64,000 nucleotides of DNA from an uncultured Flavobacteriaceae bacterium. GTDB lineage: Bacteria > Bacteroidota > Bacteroidia > Flavobacteriales > Flavobacteriaceae. The notes beneath the pieces are model-generated. The model was not told the DNA's origin and made no database searches. It was given only the letters and a program-made list of their open reading frames with translations. The translations under genes and the position numbers were made by a program. This document shows, piece after piece, positions 26,697 to 36,100 of the stretch (position 1 is its first letter; each line of letters opens with the position of its first letter). The DNA is taken from the NCBI GenBank assembly GCA_947502635.1, contig CANNAN010000007.1, positions 186,001-250,000 on the forward strand, given 5' to 3'.

Positions 26697-26751
26697 TAAT
26701 CCTATCGATTTAATAGGGATTACAAAAATAATACTTTTTGGAACATGACAA
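26697..26751 (-). promoter_or_regulatory. Promoter and dyad operator of the sulfate-assimilation operon
   Basis: On the minus strand TTG (26751-26749), an 18-base spacer and TATTTTTG (26730-26723) give a full Bacteroidota promoter. Immediately downstream, covering the expected start site, lies the imperfect dyad TAATCCCTAT-N7-ATAGGATTA (26722-26697). An Rrf2-type regulator gene stands directly upstream in the same orientation, so this dyad is the best candidate for its binding site. The regulator-site link is inference. Confidence 0.6.
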
Positions 26752-26847
26752 AAATTATTAACAACTTATTTAGAATAATGGAATAATTTGAGGTTAAACA
26801 ACCTAAATTAAAGAGAAAAACGATTTATTTTATGAAATTTTCATCAT

Positions 26848-27261
26848 TTAAGATCCAGACAGATCTTCTAAAGTGTTATTTCTTAGTACTTTTAAGGTAT
26901 TATCACGTACTTGAATCATAAGTTTATGAACACTACACTCATGCTCATCTGGACAGTCGTCACATTTCTCATAAAAATTTAAACTAACACAAGGCACCAT
27001 AGCAATAGGTCCTTCTAAAACACGCATAACATCCGCCATTTTTATCTGGGCTGGTTCTTTTATAAGATAATACCCCCCATGCTTTCCTTTTTTAGAACCT
27101 AAGAATCCAGATTTTCTAAGCGTAAGCATAATGCTTTCCAAAAACTTCTGCGGAATATTTTCGCTCTTTGAAATCTCACTTATTTGCACAGGATTATCCC
27201 CTTCACTTTTGGCTATATAGGTTAGTGCCTTTAAGCCATATTTTGTCTTTTTAGATAGCAT
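26848..27261 (-). CDS. Rrf2-family transcriptional regulator (candidate cys operon regulator)
   Basis: A 137-residue DNA-binding protein. The winged helix-turn-helix covers about 1-65 (YGLKALTYIAKS ... QISEISKSENIPQKFLESIMLTLRKSGFLGSKKGKHGGYYL), the standard Rrf2 layout. It has four cysteines C91, C100, C103 and C109 in the effector region, more than the three of IscR, which could bind an Fe-S cluster or sense thiols. It lies just upstream of the DUF2061-cysHDN operon. By position it is the likely sulfur-starvation regulator (CysR/CymR-like); an IscR-type role is the alternative. The gap to DUF2061 (168 bases) holds the promoter and dyad at 26697-26751. Confidence 0.85.
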   Translation of the reverse strand: MLSKKTKYGLKALTYIAKSEGDNPVQISEISKSENIPQKFLESIMLTLRKSGFLGSKKGKHGGYYLIKEPAQIKMADVMRVLEGPIAMVPCVSLNFYEKCDDCPDEHECSVHKLMIQVRDNTLKVLRNNTLEDLSGS

Positions 27262-27334
27262 GCTGCTAATATACTTAATTTAGAACTTGTTGTCAATGTT
27301 GGATAAAAAAGCATCCAAAAAATAATTAAAATAG

Positions 27335-27361
27335 AAAAACGCATTATAAAAATGCGTTTTT
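27335..27361 (-). terminator. Terminator downstream of leuB
   Basis: AAAAACGCATT and AATGCGTTTTT form an 11-bp perfect stem with a five-base loop. The stem ends in T-runs on both strands, so it can act in both directions. It lies 43 bases past the leuB stop and before the Rrf2 promoter region. Confidence 0.85.
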
Positions 27362-27403
27362 CATGAATCCCAACAATTTTAATTTGGCGACTAACTCAAA
27401 TAA

Positions 27404-28522
27404 TTAAATGATTGTGGACTGTCCCAGATGTATGTTTGTAAAATTCAAATTAGTTTCTTCTGGATTGTTTATAAAATCTTCTATAAAATCACCAACTTTA
27501 GTAGTCGTTATGTGATTGTATTTTGTATTTAAATCTGGTGTTGTGATATGAAGCTTTAACGATTTATCGACACCTTCTCTTATAAGGTCTGCTTCTTCAT
27601 GCAATTCAAAATGATCTAATAGCATAGCCGCAGATAAAATAGATGCAATTGGATTTGCAATACCTTTATTCGCTATTTCGGTGTAAGCACCATGTATGGG
27701 TTCGAACATAGCATGTTTGTCGCCTAAAGACGCTGATGCTAACAATCCTATGGAACCTACTATAACACTCGCTTCTTCAGATAGAATATCACCGAACATG
27801 TTTTCGGTTAAAATAACATCAAACTGCCTTGGATTAATGATAAGTTCCATTGCAGCATTATCTATGTATAGAAAATCCAGTTTTACATCAGAATACTGTG
27901 ATGCTAGTTCCTGAACTACTTTACGCCATAAACGAGAACTTGCTAAAACATTAGCTTTATCTACCAATGTTAATTTGCATTTCCTAGATTGAGCTGCTTT
28001 AAACGCTAAATGCGCAATACGTTCTATTTCAAAACGCGTGTATTCACAAACATCGGATGCGGTATTCCCATCTTCACTTAGGCTTTTTTCACCAAAATAA
28101 ATACCACCTGTAAGCTCGCGATAAATAAGAATATCGGTATCCTTAATTTGTTTTTGCTTCAATGACGATTTGTTTAATAAATCTTCATAAGCTATAACAG
28201 GTCTTATATTAGTATATAAATCCAGTACCTTGCGAAGCCCTAAAAGACCTTGTTCTGGTCGTATTGTAGCACTAGGATCGATATCATATTTCGTGTCACC
28301 AATAGCTCCAAATAAAATAGCATCAGCATTTTCGCAAATGCTTATGGTTTCTTCTGGCAAAGGATCTCCTGTTTTGTCTATGGATGCAGCACCCACTAAT
28401 CCTGTTTCGAAAGTAAATATATGGTTAAACTCCATAGCGATAGCTTTCAAAACCTTGACGGCTTGCTCTATAACTTCTGGACCTATACCATCGCCTGGTA
28501 AAACGGCAATATTTAGTTTCAT
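27404..28522 (-). CDS. leuB: 3-isopropylmalate dehydrogenase
   Basis: Oxidises and decarboxylates 3-isopropylmalate to 2-ketoisocaproate in leucine synthesis. Family features are LPGDGIGPEVI at the N-terminus, GAIGDTKYD, RELTGGIYFGE, the substrate-binding YIDNAAMELI and the metal-site NMFGDILSDE-like NMFGDILSEEAS, plus HGAYTEIANKGIANPIA. 372 residues. It is 84 bases after leuA in the same direction; leuC and leuD are not in the window, so the isomerase step must be encoded elsewhere. Confidence 0.94.
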   Translation of the reverse strand: MKLNIAVLPGDGIGPEVIEQAVKVLKAIAMEFNHIFTFETGLVGAASIDKTGDPLPEETISICENADAILFGAIGDTKYDIDPSATIRPEQGLLGLRKVLDLYTNIRPVIAYEDLLNKSSLKQKQIKDTDILIYRELTGGIYFGEKSLSEDGNTASDVCEYTRFEIERIAHLAFKAAQSRKCKLTLVDKANVLASSRLWRKVVQELASQYSDVKLDFLYIDNAAMELIINPRQFDVILTENMFGDILSEEASVIVGSIGLLASASLGDKHAMFEPIHGAYTEIANKGIANPIASILSAAMLLDHFELHEEADLIREGVDKSLKLHITTPDLNTKYNHITTTKVGDFIEDFINNPEETNLNFTNIHLGQSTII

Positions 28523-28536
28523 TTTTTTATTTTTAG

Positions 28537-28596
28537 TTTCCCGCTTTCACGAAAATGACAATTTCAATAGAAAGCCCGAGGCAATGCCTTTCGGAA
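28537..28596. repeat. Degenerate intergenic palindromic element between leuA and leuB
   Basis: TTCCCGCTTTCACGAAAATG and the adjoining GAGGCAATGCCTTTCGG with an internal GGCAATGCC palindrome look like the short, degenerate repeats scattered through flavobacterial intergenic regions. A related string (CCTGCTTTTCGTC) appears at about 9108-9120. No ORF or terminator is evident. Confidence 0.35.
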
Positions 28597-28606
28597 TTCT
28601 TTTTAA

Positions 28607-29782
28607 TTAAGCTGAAATAATTTCGTTATATACTTTACTATTTTCTATAATTTGATGGATATCACTATCATTAACCTCTTTCTTTTTGTCGGCAAAATTC
28701 AAAAAGTTTACATAAATTTCGTCTAATTGAAGCTTGGTTAATTCGTATCCAATATTTTTCGCTCTATATGCTAAGGCTGCTCTTCCACTTCTAGCCGTTA
28801 ATACAATAGCAGATTCTGTCACACCAACATCTTTAGGATCTATAATTTCGTAAGTTTCACGGTTTTTAATAACACCATCTTGATGGATTCCAGAACTATG
28901 CGCAAAGGCATTTGCTCCAACTATCGCTTTGTTTGGTTGCGTGTAAATACCCATACTATCTGAAACCAATTGACTAATACCATAAAGCATTTCAGTTTGT
29001 ATTCTGGTATCTAGATCCAAATATGGATGCTGTTTTAAAATCATAACAACTTCCTCTAAAGCAGTATTTCCAGCACGCTCTCCAATACCATTAATAGTAC
29101 ATTCAATTTGCCTTGCTCCGTTAATAACCCCTTCAATAGAATTAGCAGTTGCTAAACCAAGGTCGTTATGACAATGACAAGACAAAATAGCTTTATCAAT
29201 ACCTTTTACATTCTCTTTTAAGTATTTAATTTTAGCACCATACTCATGAGGCAAACAGTACCCTGTAGTATCTGGAATGTTTAAAACCGTTGCGCCTGCT
29301 TTTATAACAGCTTCACAAACACGTGCTAAATATTCGTTATCTGTCCTACCCGCATCTTCAGCATAAAATTCTACATCTTCAACAAAAGATTTTGAATAAC
29401 TAACCGCTTTAACAGCACGCTCTATAATAGCTTCCTGTGTTGATTTAAACTTGAATTTTATATGAGAATCAGAAGTTCCAATACCCGTATGAATTCTTGG
29501 CATCTTAGCATGCTTTAATGCCTCGGCAGCTACTTTTATATCATTTTCAACAGATCGTGTTAAACCACAAACAGTCGCATTTTTTACAATTTTAGAAATA
29601 GCCTCAACCGATTTAAAATCGCCAGGACTTGATACAGGAAAACCAGCTTCAATAATATCAACTCCTAAATTGTCTAACTGTTCAGCAATAATTAATTTTT
29701 GTTCAGTATTTAATTTACAACCTGGGACCTGCTCTCCATCTCGAAGCGTAGTATCAAAAATTTGGACGTTATTATTAGACAT
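28607..29782 (-). CDS. leuA: 2-isopropylmalate synthase, short form lacking the leucine-regulatory domain
   Basis: Condenses acetyl-CoA with 2-ketoisovalerate, the committed step of leucine synthesis. The HMGL-like barrel begins [16 protein letters not shown] (metal/substrate motif DTTLRDGEQ). [13 protein letters not shown] supplies the metal histidines, and the [14 protein letters not shown] block is typical of LeuA. At 391 residues it ends soon after the linker domain and lacks the approximately 130-residue C-terminal allosteric domain. Leucine feedback must therefore work differently, possibly through the Leu-rich leader at 29809-29880. Citramalate or homocitrate synthase are less likely, given leuB next door. 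Confidence 0.9.
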   Translation of the reverse strand: MSNNNVQIFDTTLRDGEQVPGCKLNTEQKLIIAEQLDNLGVDIIEAGFPVSSPGDFKSVEAISKIVKNATVCGLTRSVENDIKVAAEALKHAKMPRIHTGIGTSDSHIKFKFKSTQEAIIERAVKAVSYSKSFVEDVEFYAEDAGRTDNEYLARVCEAVIKAGATVLNIPDTTGYCLPHEYGAKIKYLKENVKGIDKAILSCHCHNDLGLATANSIEGVINGARQIECTINGIGERAGNTALEEVVMILKQHPYLDLDTRIQTEMLYGISQLVSDSMGIYTQPNKAIVGANAFAHSSGIHQDGVIKNRETYEIIDPKDVGVTESAIVLTARSGRAALAYRAKNIGYELTKLQLDEIYVNFLNFADKKKEVNDSDIHQIIENSKVYNEIISA

Positions 29783-29808
29783 TTCTTTAAATATATTTTC
29801 TTATTGTA

Positions 29809-29880
29809 TTACGAATTTATATTTTGGTTTGCTAAAAGGAGTGTTAAAGCTTTCGTTTTTACGATGTTTAACTCACGCAT
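29809..29880 (-). CDS. Possible leucine leader peptide upstream of leuA
   Basis: A 23-codon ORF from ATG 29880 to TAA 29811-29809, ending 26 bases before the leuA ATG. It encodes Leu at residues 4, 12, 14, 15 and 16 (the run LTLLLA at 12-17), with Ile and Val nearby. Enrichment of the end-product residue just before leuA suggests regulatory translation. No terminator hairpin lies between it and leuA, so the mechanism would have to be translational coupling or mRNA folding. Leu is a common residue and this could be chance; confidence is modest. Confidence 0.4.
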   Translation of the reverse strand: MRELNIVKTKALTLLLANQNINS

Positions 29881-29930
29881 ATCCTAATCAAATAACTGAT
29901 AATCAATATGTTGATATTGATTTTACAACT

Positions 29931-31481
29931 ATGACAAGAGAGCAAAAAGATAATTTGTTTGTATTAATAAAGTCACTGTCTAAATCTGAAAAAAGACAAT
30001 TCAAGCTTTATGTAGGACGTTTAGGTGTAAATGAAGACTCTAAATTTTTGACGCTTTTTAATATTCTTGATAAGCTTTCTGTTTACGATGAAGCTGTTAT
30101 TCTTAAAAGAGGCATTGTAAAAAAGCAACAACTTTCCAATTTAAAGGCACATTTATATAAGCAGATTTTAATTAGTTTAAGATTAAATCCTTCACATCAA
30201 AATGTTAGAATTCAAATTCGTGAGCAATTAGATTTTGCAACCATTTTATATCATAAAGGACTTTATAAGCAAAGTTTAAAAATACTAGACAAAGCCAAAA
30301 GTTTGGCTATTGCCAACGAAGAAAAGAATATCGCTTATGAAATTGTAGAGTTAGAAAAAATAATTGAATCTCAATACATTACAAGAAGTCTTAACAATAG
30401 AGCAGATGAGCTATCTGTTCAAGCAAAAGAACTAAGCCAGCAAAACGTTATAGCTAGTAAATTATCTAATTTATCACTTCAGCTATACGGTTTATTTTTA
30501 AAGACTGGTTATATAAAAAACGATAAAGAAAATCAGAGAGTCACTAATTACTTTAATGACAGGTTACCTAAATACGATATAAACAAATTAGGCTTTAGAG
30601 AAAAACTCTGGCTATATAAAGCTTATTTATGGTACAGCTTTTTAACTTCAGATTTTTTGGCAAGCTATAAATATGCTTCTAAATGGGTAGGATTATTTAA
30701 TAACAATAAAGATCAGATTATCTTGAATCCTGTCTTTTTTTTAAAAGGAAATCATTATTTACTTGAAGCATTATTTTACTTAAGACAATATGATAAATTT
30801 AAAGAAACACTCTTTAGTTTAGAAGCTGTAACTAAAGAAAAATGGTTCCCAATAGATGATAATGTAGATGGATTGGCTTTTTTATATATTTATAATAATA
30901 AGTTTAATCTGCATTTTATTAATGGTAGTTTTAAAGAAGGCCTGCCTTTAATTGAAGAAGTATTAGAACGCTTAAAAAATTATAAAGATCGTATTGATGA
31001 GCACCACATTATGGTATTCTACTATAAGATCGCGAGCATGTATTTTGGTGCAGGAGAGAATAAAAAGTGTATCTACTTTTTGGAAAAAATAATAAGTAAC
31101 AAGTCTTTACAAATGCGTGAAGATTTATTATGCTTTTCAAGAATTTTAAACCTAGTCGCTCATTATGAAGCTGGTCTGGATTACAACCTGGATGTCTTAA
31201 TTAAAAGTACTTATAAGTTTTTAATTAAAATGGAAGACTTGTATGAAGTGCAAAAAGATTTTATTAAATTCTTAAGAGGTTTAGGAGATATTTACCCAAA
31301 TGAAGTAAAAAGAGAGTTTATTAAACTTCATAAGAAGTTAAAACAATATGAAGACGACCCTTACCAAAGTCGTGCTTTCTTGTATTTGGATATTATTTCG
31401 TGGCTAGAATCTAAAATTCAAAATAAGCCGATTGACTTGGTTATTAGAGATAAGTTTCATGAAACAAAACGAGGCGTCTAA
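29931..31481 (+). CDS. Unrecognised helical-repeat (TPR-like) protein
   Basis: A 516-residue soluble protein with no signal peptide and no catalytic motif. The sequence is alpha-helical throughout, with paired helices such as LYKQSLKILDKAKSLAIANEEKNIAYEIVELEKIIE and FYYKIASMYFGAGENKKCIYFLEKII, which look like divergent tetratricopeptide repeats. The N-terminus MTREQKDNLFVLIKSLSKSEKRQFKLYVGRLG is a conserved flavobacterial opening for such hypothetical proteins. The ATG at 29931 is chosen because the frame upstream runs antisense through leuA. It is transcribed divergently from leuA. A scaffold or protein-interaction role is a guess. Confidence 0.75.
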   Translation: MTREQKDNLFVLIKSLSKSEKRQFKLYVGRLGVNEDSKFLTLFNILDKLSVYDEAVILKRGIVKKQQLSNLKAHLYKQILISLRLNPSHQNVRIQIREQLDFATILYHKGLYKQSLKILDKAKSLAIANEEKNIAYEIVELEKIIESQYITRSLNNRADELSVQAKELSQQNVIASKLSNLSLQLYGLFLKTGYIKNDKENQRVTNYFNDRLPKYDINKLGFREKLWLYKAYLWYSFLTSDFLASYKYASKWVGLFNNNKDQIILNPVFFLKGNHYLLEALFYLRQYDKFKETLFSLEAVTKEKWFPIDDNVDGLAFLYIYNNKFNLHFINGSFKEGLPLIEEVLERLKNYKDRIDEHHIMVFYYKIASMYFGAGENKKCIYFLEKIISNKSLQMREDLLCFSRILNLVAHYEAGLDYNLDVLIKSTYKFLIKMEDLYEVQKDFIKFLRGLGDIYPNEVKREFIKLHKKLKQYEDDPYQSRAFLYLDIISWLESKIQNKPIDLVIRDKFHETKRGV

Positions 31482-31591
31482 CTTTATAAATCATTTAATA
31501 AAAGGGCCTATTATCGCACTATTATTTATTTATAAAAAAAGTTTTTATAAAATTTTATAAAAAAAATTAGGATATTAAACTTTTCTGAACG

Positions 31592-31599
31592 AATATTTG
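31592..31599 (+). promoter_or_regulatory. Probable -7 box for the metY riboswitch transcript
   Basis: AATATTTG has one mismatch to TANNTTTG. It sits 31 bases before the P1 stem of the plus-strand SAM riboswitch, at the right distance for its promoter. The -33 element is not evident. Confidence 0.35.
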
Positions 31600-31629
31600 C
31601 ATTCACAAAGTTCAATCACTTATTGAAAT

Positions 31630-31748
31630 GTTATCAAGAAAGGCAGAGGGATTAGACCCATTGAAGCCTTAGCAACCCTTTATTCGTAAAGAAGGTGCTA
31701 AATTCTACCCCGTCCTGGACATATTTTCAGGATTCACGGATAGATAAC
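31630..31748 (+). ncRNA. SAM-I (S-box) riboswitch upstream of metY operon
   Basis: GTTATC (31630-31635) and GATAAC (31743-31748) close P1. Between them are CAAGAAAGGCAGAGGGA, TTAGACCC, TTGAAGCC, TTAGCAACC with GGTGCTAAATTC (P3), and CCTGGAC...CAGG (P4), in the S-box order. Downstream, AAATTAC/GTAATTT with a TTTCG loop (31755-31773) precedes TAAATTTTCTTTTT, a weak terminator suitable as expression platform. It should repress metY and the genes behind it when SAM is high. Confidence 0.94.
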
Positions 31749-31858
31749 CAAACGAAATTACTTTCGGTAATTTTAAATTTTCTTTTTAACATTTTTCTAT
31801 ATAAGTACGCTATTCGTAGCATATTTGGCTTAATTTATTAATTCAAAAAATTAGAAAA

Positions 31859-33133
31859 ATGAGTACACAAAAATTAGCAACAAACGCATTACATGCTGGT
31901 CACGATGTAACAACAAATGGAGGTACGAGAGCTGTGCCTATTTATCAAACGACATCGTATGTCTTTAATAATTCAGATCATGCAGCAAACCTATTTTCAT
32001 TAAAAGAATTAGGATTTATATATACCAGACTTAATAACCCAACCAATCAAATTCTTCAAGAGCGTTTAGCTGCTGTAGAAGGGGGTATTGGAGCCGTTGT
32101 ATTTGCTTCGGGAACTGCAGCTATTTCAACAGGGCTATTAACGATTTTAAAAGCAGGTGATCATATTGTAGCTTCTAGTAGTTTATATGGGGGAACTTAT
32201 AACTTATTAAACGTAACCCTGCCTAGATTAGGTATAACAACAACATTTGTAGACGCTTCAAACCCCGATAATTTTAAGACTGCTGTAAAGGATAATACAA
32301 AAGCATTTTTTGTAGAATCTTTAGGAAACCCCAAATTAGATGTTTTAGATTTAGAAGCTATTGCTGTACATTCTAAAGCGGCAGGTGTACCGTTTATTGT
32401 TGATAATACGGTAGCAACACCAGCATTATTGAATCCATTAAAACATGGAGCTAATATTGTAATTCACTCGCTTACTAAATACATTGGCGGACAAGGAACC
32501 TCTTTGGGTGGTGCTATTGTTGATGGAGGCACTTTTGATTGGGCTAATGGAAAATTTCCTGAATTTACAGAGCCTTCTGCTGGCTACCATGGTTTAGTTT
32601 ATAGCGAAGCTTTAGGTGCTGCTGCTTATACTTTTAAATTAATTTTAGAAGGACTAAGAGATTTTGGTGGTGCTTTAAGTCCAACAAATGCATTCAATAT
32701 TATTCAAGGCTTAGAAACACTAACAGTAAGAATAAAGCAACATAGTAAAAATGCTTTAGAGCTTGCAAAATGGTTAGAAGAACAAGACGAGGTTGCTTGG
32801 GTAAATTATCCAGGTTTAGAAAGTAGTAAATACAAAGCTTTAGCAGATAAATATTTACCTAAAGGGCAAAGTGGTATAGTTACTTTTGGAGCAAAAGGAG
32901 GGTATGATGCTGCTAAAACGGTAGCAGACAAAACAAAACTATTTTCATTATTAGCAAATATAGGAGACACCAAATCACTAATTATTCATCCAGCAAGTAC
33001 AACACATCAACAATTAAGTGATGAAGAACAAATATCAGCAGGCGCTACCAAAGATTTAATTAGATTATCTGTTGGTATCGAAGATATAGAAGATTTAAAA
33101 GCCGATTTAAAAGCTGCTTTTAGCGAAATTTAA
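31859..33133 (+). CDS. metY: O-acetylhomoserine sulfhydrylase (aminocarboxypropyltransferase)
   Basis: PLP enzyme making homocysteine from O-acetylhomoserine and sulfide. The Cys/Met metabolism PLP domain is full length (424 residues). The phosphate-binding FASGTAAISTGL, the PLP aspartate region FIVDNTVATP, and the lysine in HSLTKYIGGQGTSLGG are visible. The long insert after the lysine (GGTFDWANGKFPEFTEPSAGYHG) distinguishes MetY from MetB/MetZ. First gene behind the SAM-I riboswitch. Its substrate is made by the MetX domain of the next gene, ten bases downstream. Confidence 0.95.
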   Translation: MSTQKLATNALHAGHDVTTNGGTRAVPIYQTTSYVFNNSDHAANLFSLKELGFIYTRLNNPTNQILQERLAAVEGGIGAVVFASGTAAISTGLLTILKAGDHIVASSSLYGGTYNLLNVTLPRLGITTTFVDASNPDNFKTAVKDNTKAFFVESLGNPKLDVLDLEAIAVHSKAAGVPFIVDNTVATPALLNPLKHGANIVIHSLTKYIGGQGTSLGGAIVDGGTFDWANGKFPEFTEPSAGYHGLVYSEALGAAAYTFKLILEGLRDFGGALSPTNAFNIIQGLETLTVRIKQHSKNALELAKWLEEQDEVAWVNYPGLESSKYKALADKYLPKGQSGIVTFGAKGGYDAAKTVADKTKLFSLLANIGDTKSLIIHPASTTHQQLSDEEQISAGATKDLIRLSVGIEDIEDLKADLKAAFSEI

Positions 33134-33143
33134 ATAATTACGA

Positions 33144-36100
33144 ATGAAAGACACGTTGTCATATATTACTATTCCAAACTACACGACCGAAAGTGGTGTT
33201 TTAGTCTCAGAGATCAAACTGAGTTATCAGCTTTTTGGTAAAACTTTGGGGACAGCCCCAATTATTTTGGTAAATCATGCTTTAACTGGTAATAGTGATG
33301 TTGCTGGAGATGATGGTTGGTGGAAAGATTTAGTTGGCAACGACAAAGTAATAGACACTAATTTATATACTGTTTTAGCTTTTAATATTCCTGGAAATAG
33401 TTTTGATGGTTTTATAATCGATAACTATAAAGATTTTATTGCCAGAGATGTTGCTAGGTTGTTTTTAACAGGACTTAAAGAATTGAATATCGATAGGCTT
33501 TTTGCTATGATAGGAGGTTCTTTAGGTGGTGGTATTGCTTGGGAAATGGCTGCTATAAAACCAGATGTTACCGAACATTTAATACCCGTAGCAACCGATT
33601 GGAAATCGACCGATTGGTTAATTGCTAATTGCCAAATACAAGAACAGTTTCTGTTAAACTCAAGAAACCCAGTACACGATGCCAGAATGCATGCTATGTT
33701 ATGTTATCGTACTCCCGAATCATTCAAAGAACGTTTTCATCGCTCTAAAAATGAAGATCTAGAGATTTTTAATGTAGAAAGTTGGCTACTACATCACGGC
33801 AAAAAATTGCAGGAACGTTTTCAATTGTCAGCTTATAAATTAATGAATCAATTATTAAAAACAATTGATGTTACTAAAAACAGAGCCAACGATTTTAATG
33901 TTTTAGAGCGCATAGATGCCAATATTCATATTGTAGGTGTAGATTCTGATTTGTTTTTCACGGCAGAAGAAAACAGGCAAACCCACAAACAATTAGCATT
34001 AACCCACCCGAATGTGACTTACAATGAGATCCATTCCGTTCATGGACACGATGCTTTTTTAATGGAATATGAACAGTTAGAAAAAATTATTGAAGGCATT
34101 TTTGTGCCAGATTCTAAAAAAAGAAGAATGAAAGTATTAAAGTTTGGAGGTAAATCTTTAGCAAACGGTGATGGCTTAAATAAAGTCATTTCCATTATTG
34201 AAAATAAAGTTAATAATGGTGAGCGAATTACTGCTGTTGTTTCGGCTAGAGGCCATGCTACAGACGAATTAGAACGTATTTTAAACAAAGCTTTAAAAGG
34301 AGATGCTTTTCATGACGAATTAGATGCTTTTAAAGCCTACCAAAAAGAACCATTAAAAACGATAGATTTTTCTGAGCAGTTTTTAATTCTTGGTAAACTT
34401 TTTGAAGGTGTTAGCTTATTACGCGATTGTAGTCAAAAAACGAAAGACGAAATTTTAGCCCAAGGGGAATTATTATCTGTTAAATTGGTTTCAGAATTAC
34501 TGAATCTGCGAAGTATCAAAGCAAAAGCAACCGATGCCAGACAACTAATTAAAACAGATGATGCCTTTGGTAATGCGCAGCCTATTTCGCAATTAACTAA
34601 AGATAATGTTAGAAATTATTTTAAACAAAATAATGGCGATACGGTTAATATTGTGACAGGATTTATAGCCTCTAATTCGAAAAATGAAACGACTACCTTA
34701 GGTAGAAATGGAAGTAATTATACAGCCGCTTTATTAGCCAACTATTTAGATGCTGAAGAATTGCAAAACTACACGCATGTCAATGGTATTTATACGGCAA
34801 ATCCAGACCTCGTAGCAGATGCACAAAAAATCAGGGAATTATCGTTTAGCGAAGCAAACGAACTCGCTAATTTTGGAACAAATGTTTTACATGCCAAAAC
34901 CATTATTCCTTTAGTAGAAAAGAATATTAATCTTCGTATTTTAAACACTTTTAATGCCGATGATGAAGGGACTTTAATTACAGCAAAGCCAAGTTCTAAA
35001 GAAGTTACATCCTTATCGGTTTTAGATGATGTCGCTCTGTTAAATTTAGAAGGACGTGGTTTATTAGGTAAAATTGGAGTGGATGCCAGAATTTTTAAAG
35101 CATTAAGCATTCATAATATTAGTGTGAGTATTATTTCTCAGGGTTCTTCAGAAAGAGGGATTGGGTTAATTATAAATGCAGAACAAGCCACTCAGGCAGT
35201 TATTGCATTAGAGCGTGAATTTGAAAATGATTTTTACTCACAAGACGTTAATAAAATTGAAATCGTTGATGATGTCTCTGTAATCTCAATTATAGGTATT
35301 GAATTAAGCTCTTTCCACAAACCATTTAATGCCTTGATTAAAAATCAGATTACGCCTTTATTGTTCAATAATACAGTTACAGGTAGAAATGTAAGTTTGG
35401 TGGTTAAAAAAGAGCAATTGCATAAAGCCATGAATGTAATTCACGGTGAGGTTTTCGGAATTTCAAAAAAGATAAACATTGCCATTTTCGGACATGGTTT
35501 AGTTGGAGCTGCTTTAATTAACCAGATTTTAAAGTCTAAAGGTGATATTGAAAAAAGAAAAGGTGTTAATCTTAATGTATTTGCGATTGCTAATTCTAAA
35601 AAACTTCTTTTAAATAAAAATGGAGTTGAAAGTAATTGGCAAAAAGCTATAAAATCGACATCGCAAGAAAGCGCCATTCAAGATATTATTGCTTTTGCTA
35701 AAACCCATCATTTAGAGAATTTAATTGCGGTAGATAATACATCGAGTTCAGATTTCCACACGAACTATATCCCGTTGGTTGAAGCTGGTTTCGATTTGGT
35801 CTCATCAAACAAAATAGCCAATACTATTTCACATAAGTTTTATACCGAATTGCGTTCGCAATTAGAAGAACATAACAAGCAATATTTATACGAAACTACA
35901 GTTGGCGCAGGTTTACCATTAATTGACACGATTAAGCTACTACATGAATCTGGAGAGAATATTACCAGAATACGGGGTGTTTTCTCAGGAACTTTAAGCT
36001 ATTTATTTAATAACTTTTCGGTTCAAGATAAGCCGTTTAGTGTGATCGTTCAAGAAACTATCGATAAAGGTTTTACAGAACCCGATCCAAGAGAAGATTT

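Noticed and set aside
29670-29930. Upstream extension of the helical-repeat gene to 29670
   Set aside because: It would run antisense through the leuA start and lacks the conserved opening that begins at the ATG at 29931.
31542-31563. A/T-only palindrome before the metY riboswitch as a terminator for the helical-repeat gene
   Set aside because: No G-C pairs and no reliable U-tract pattern; such palindromes arise by chance in A/T-rich DNA.
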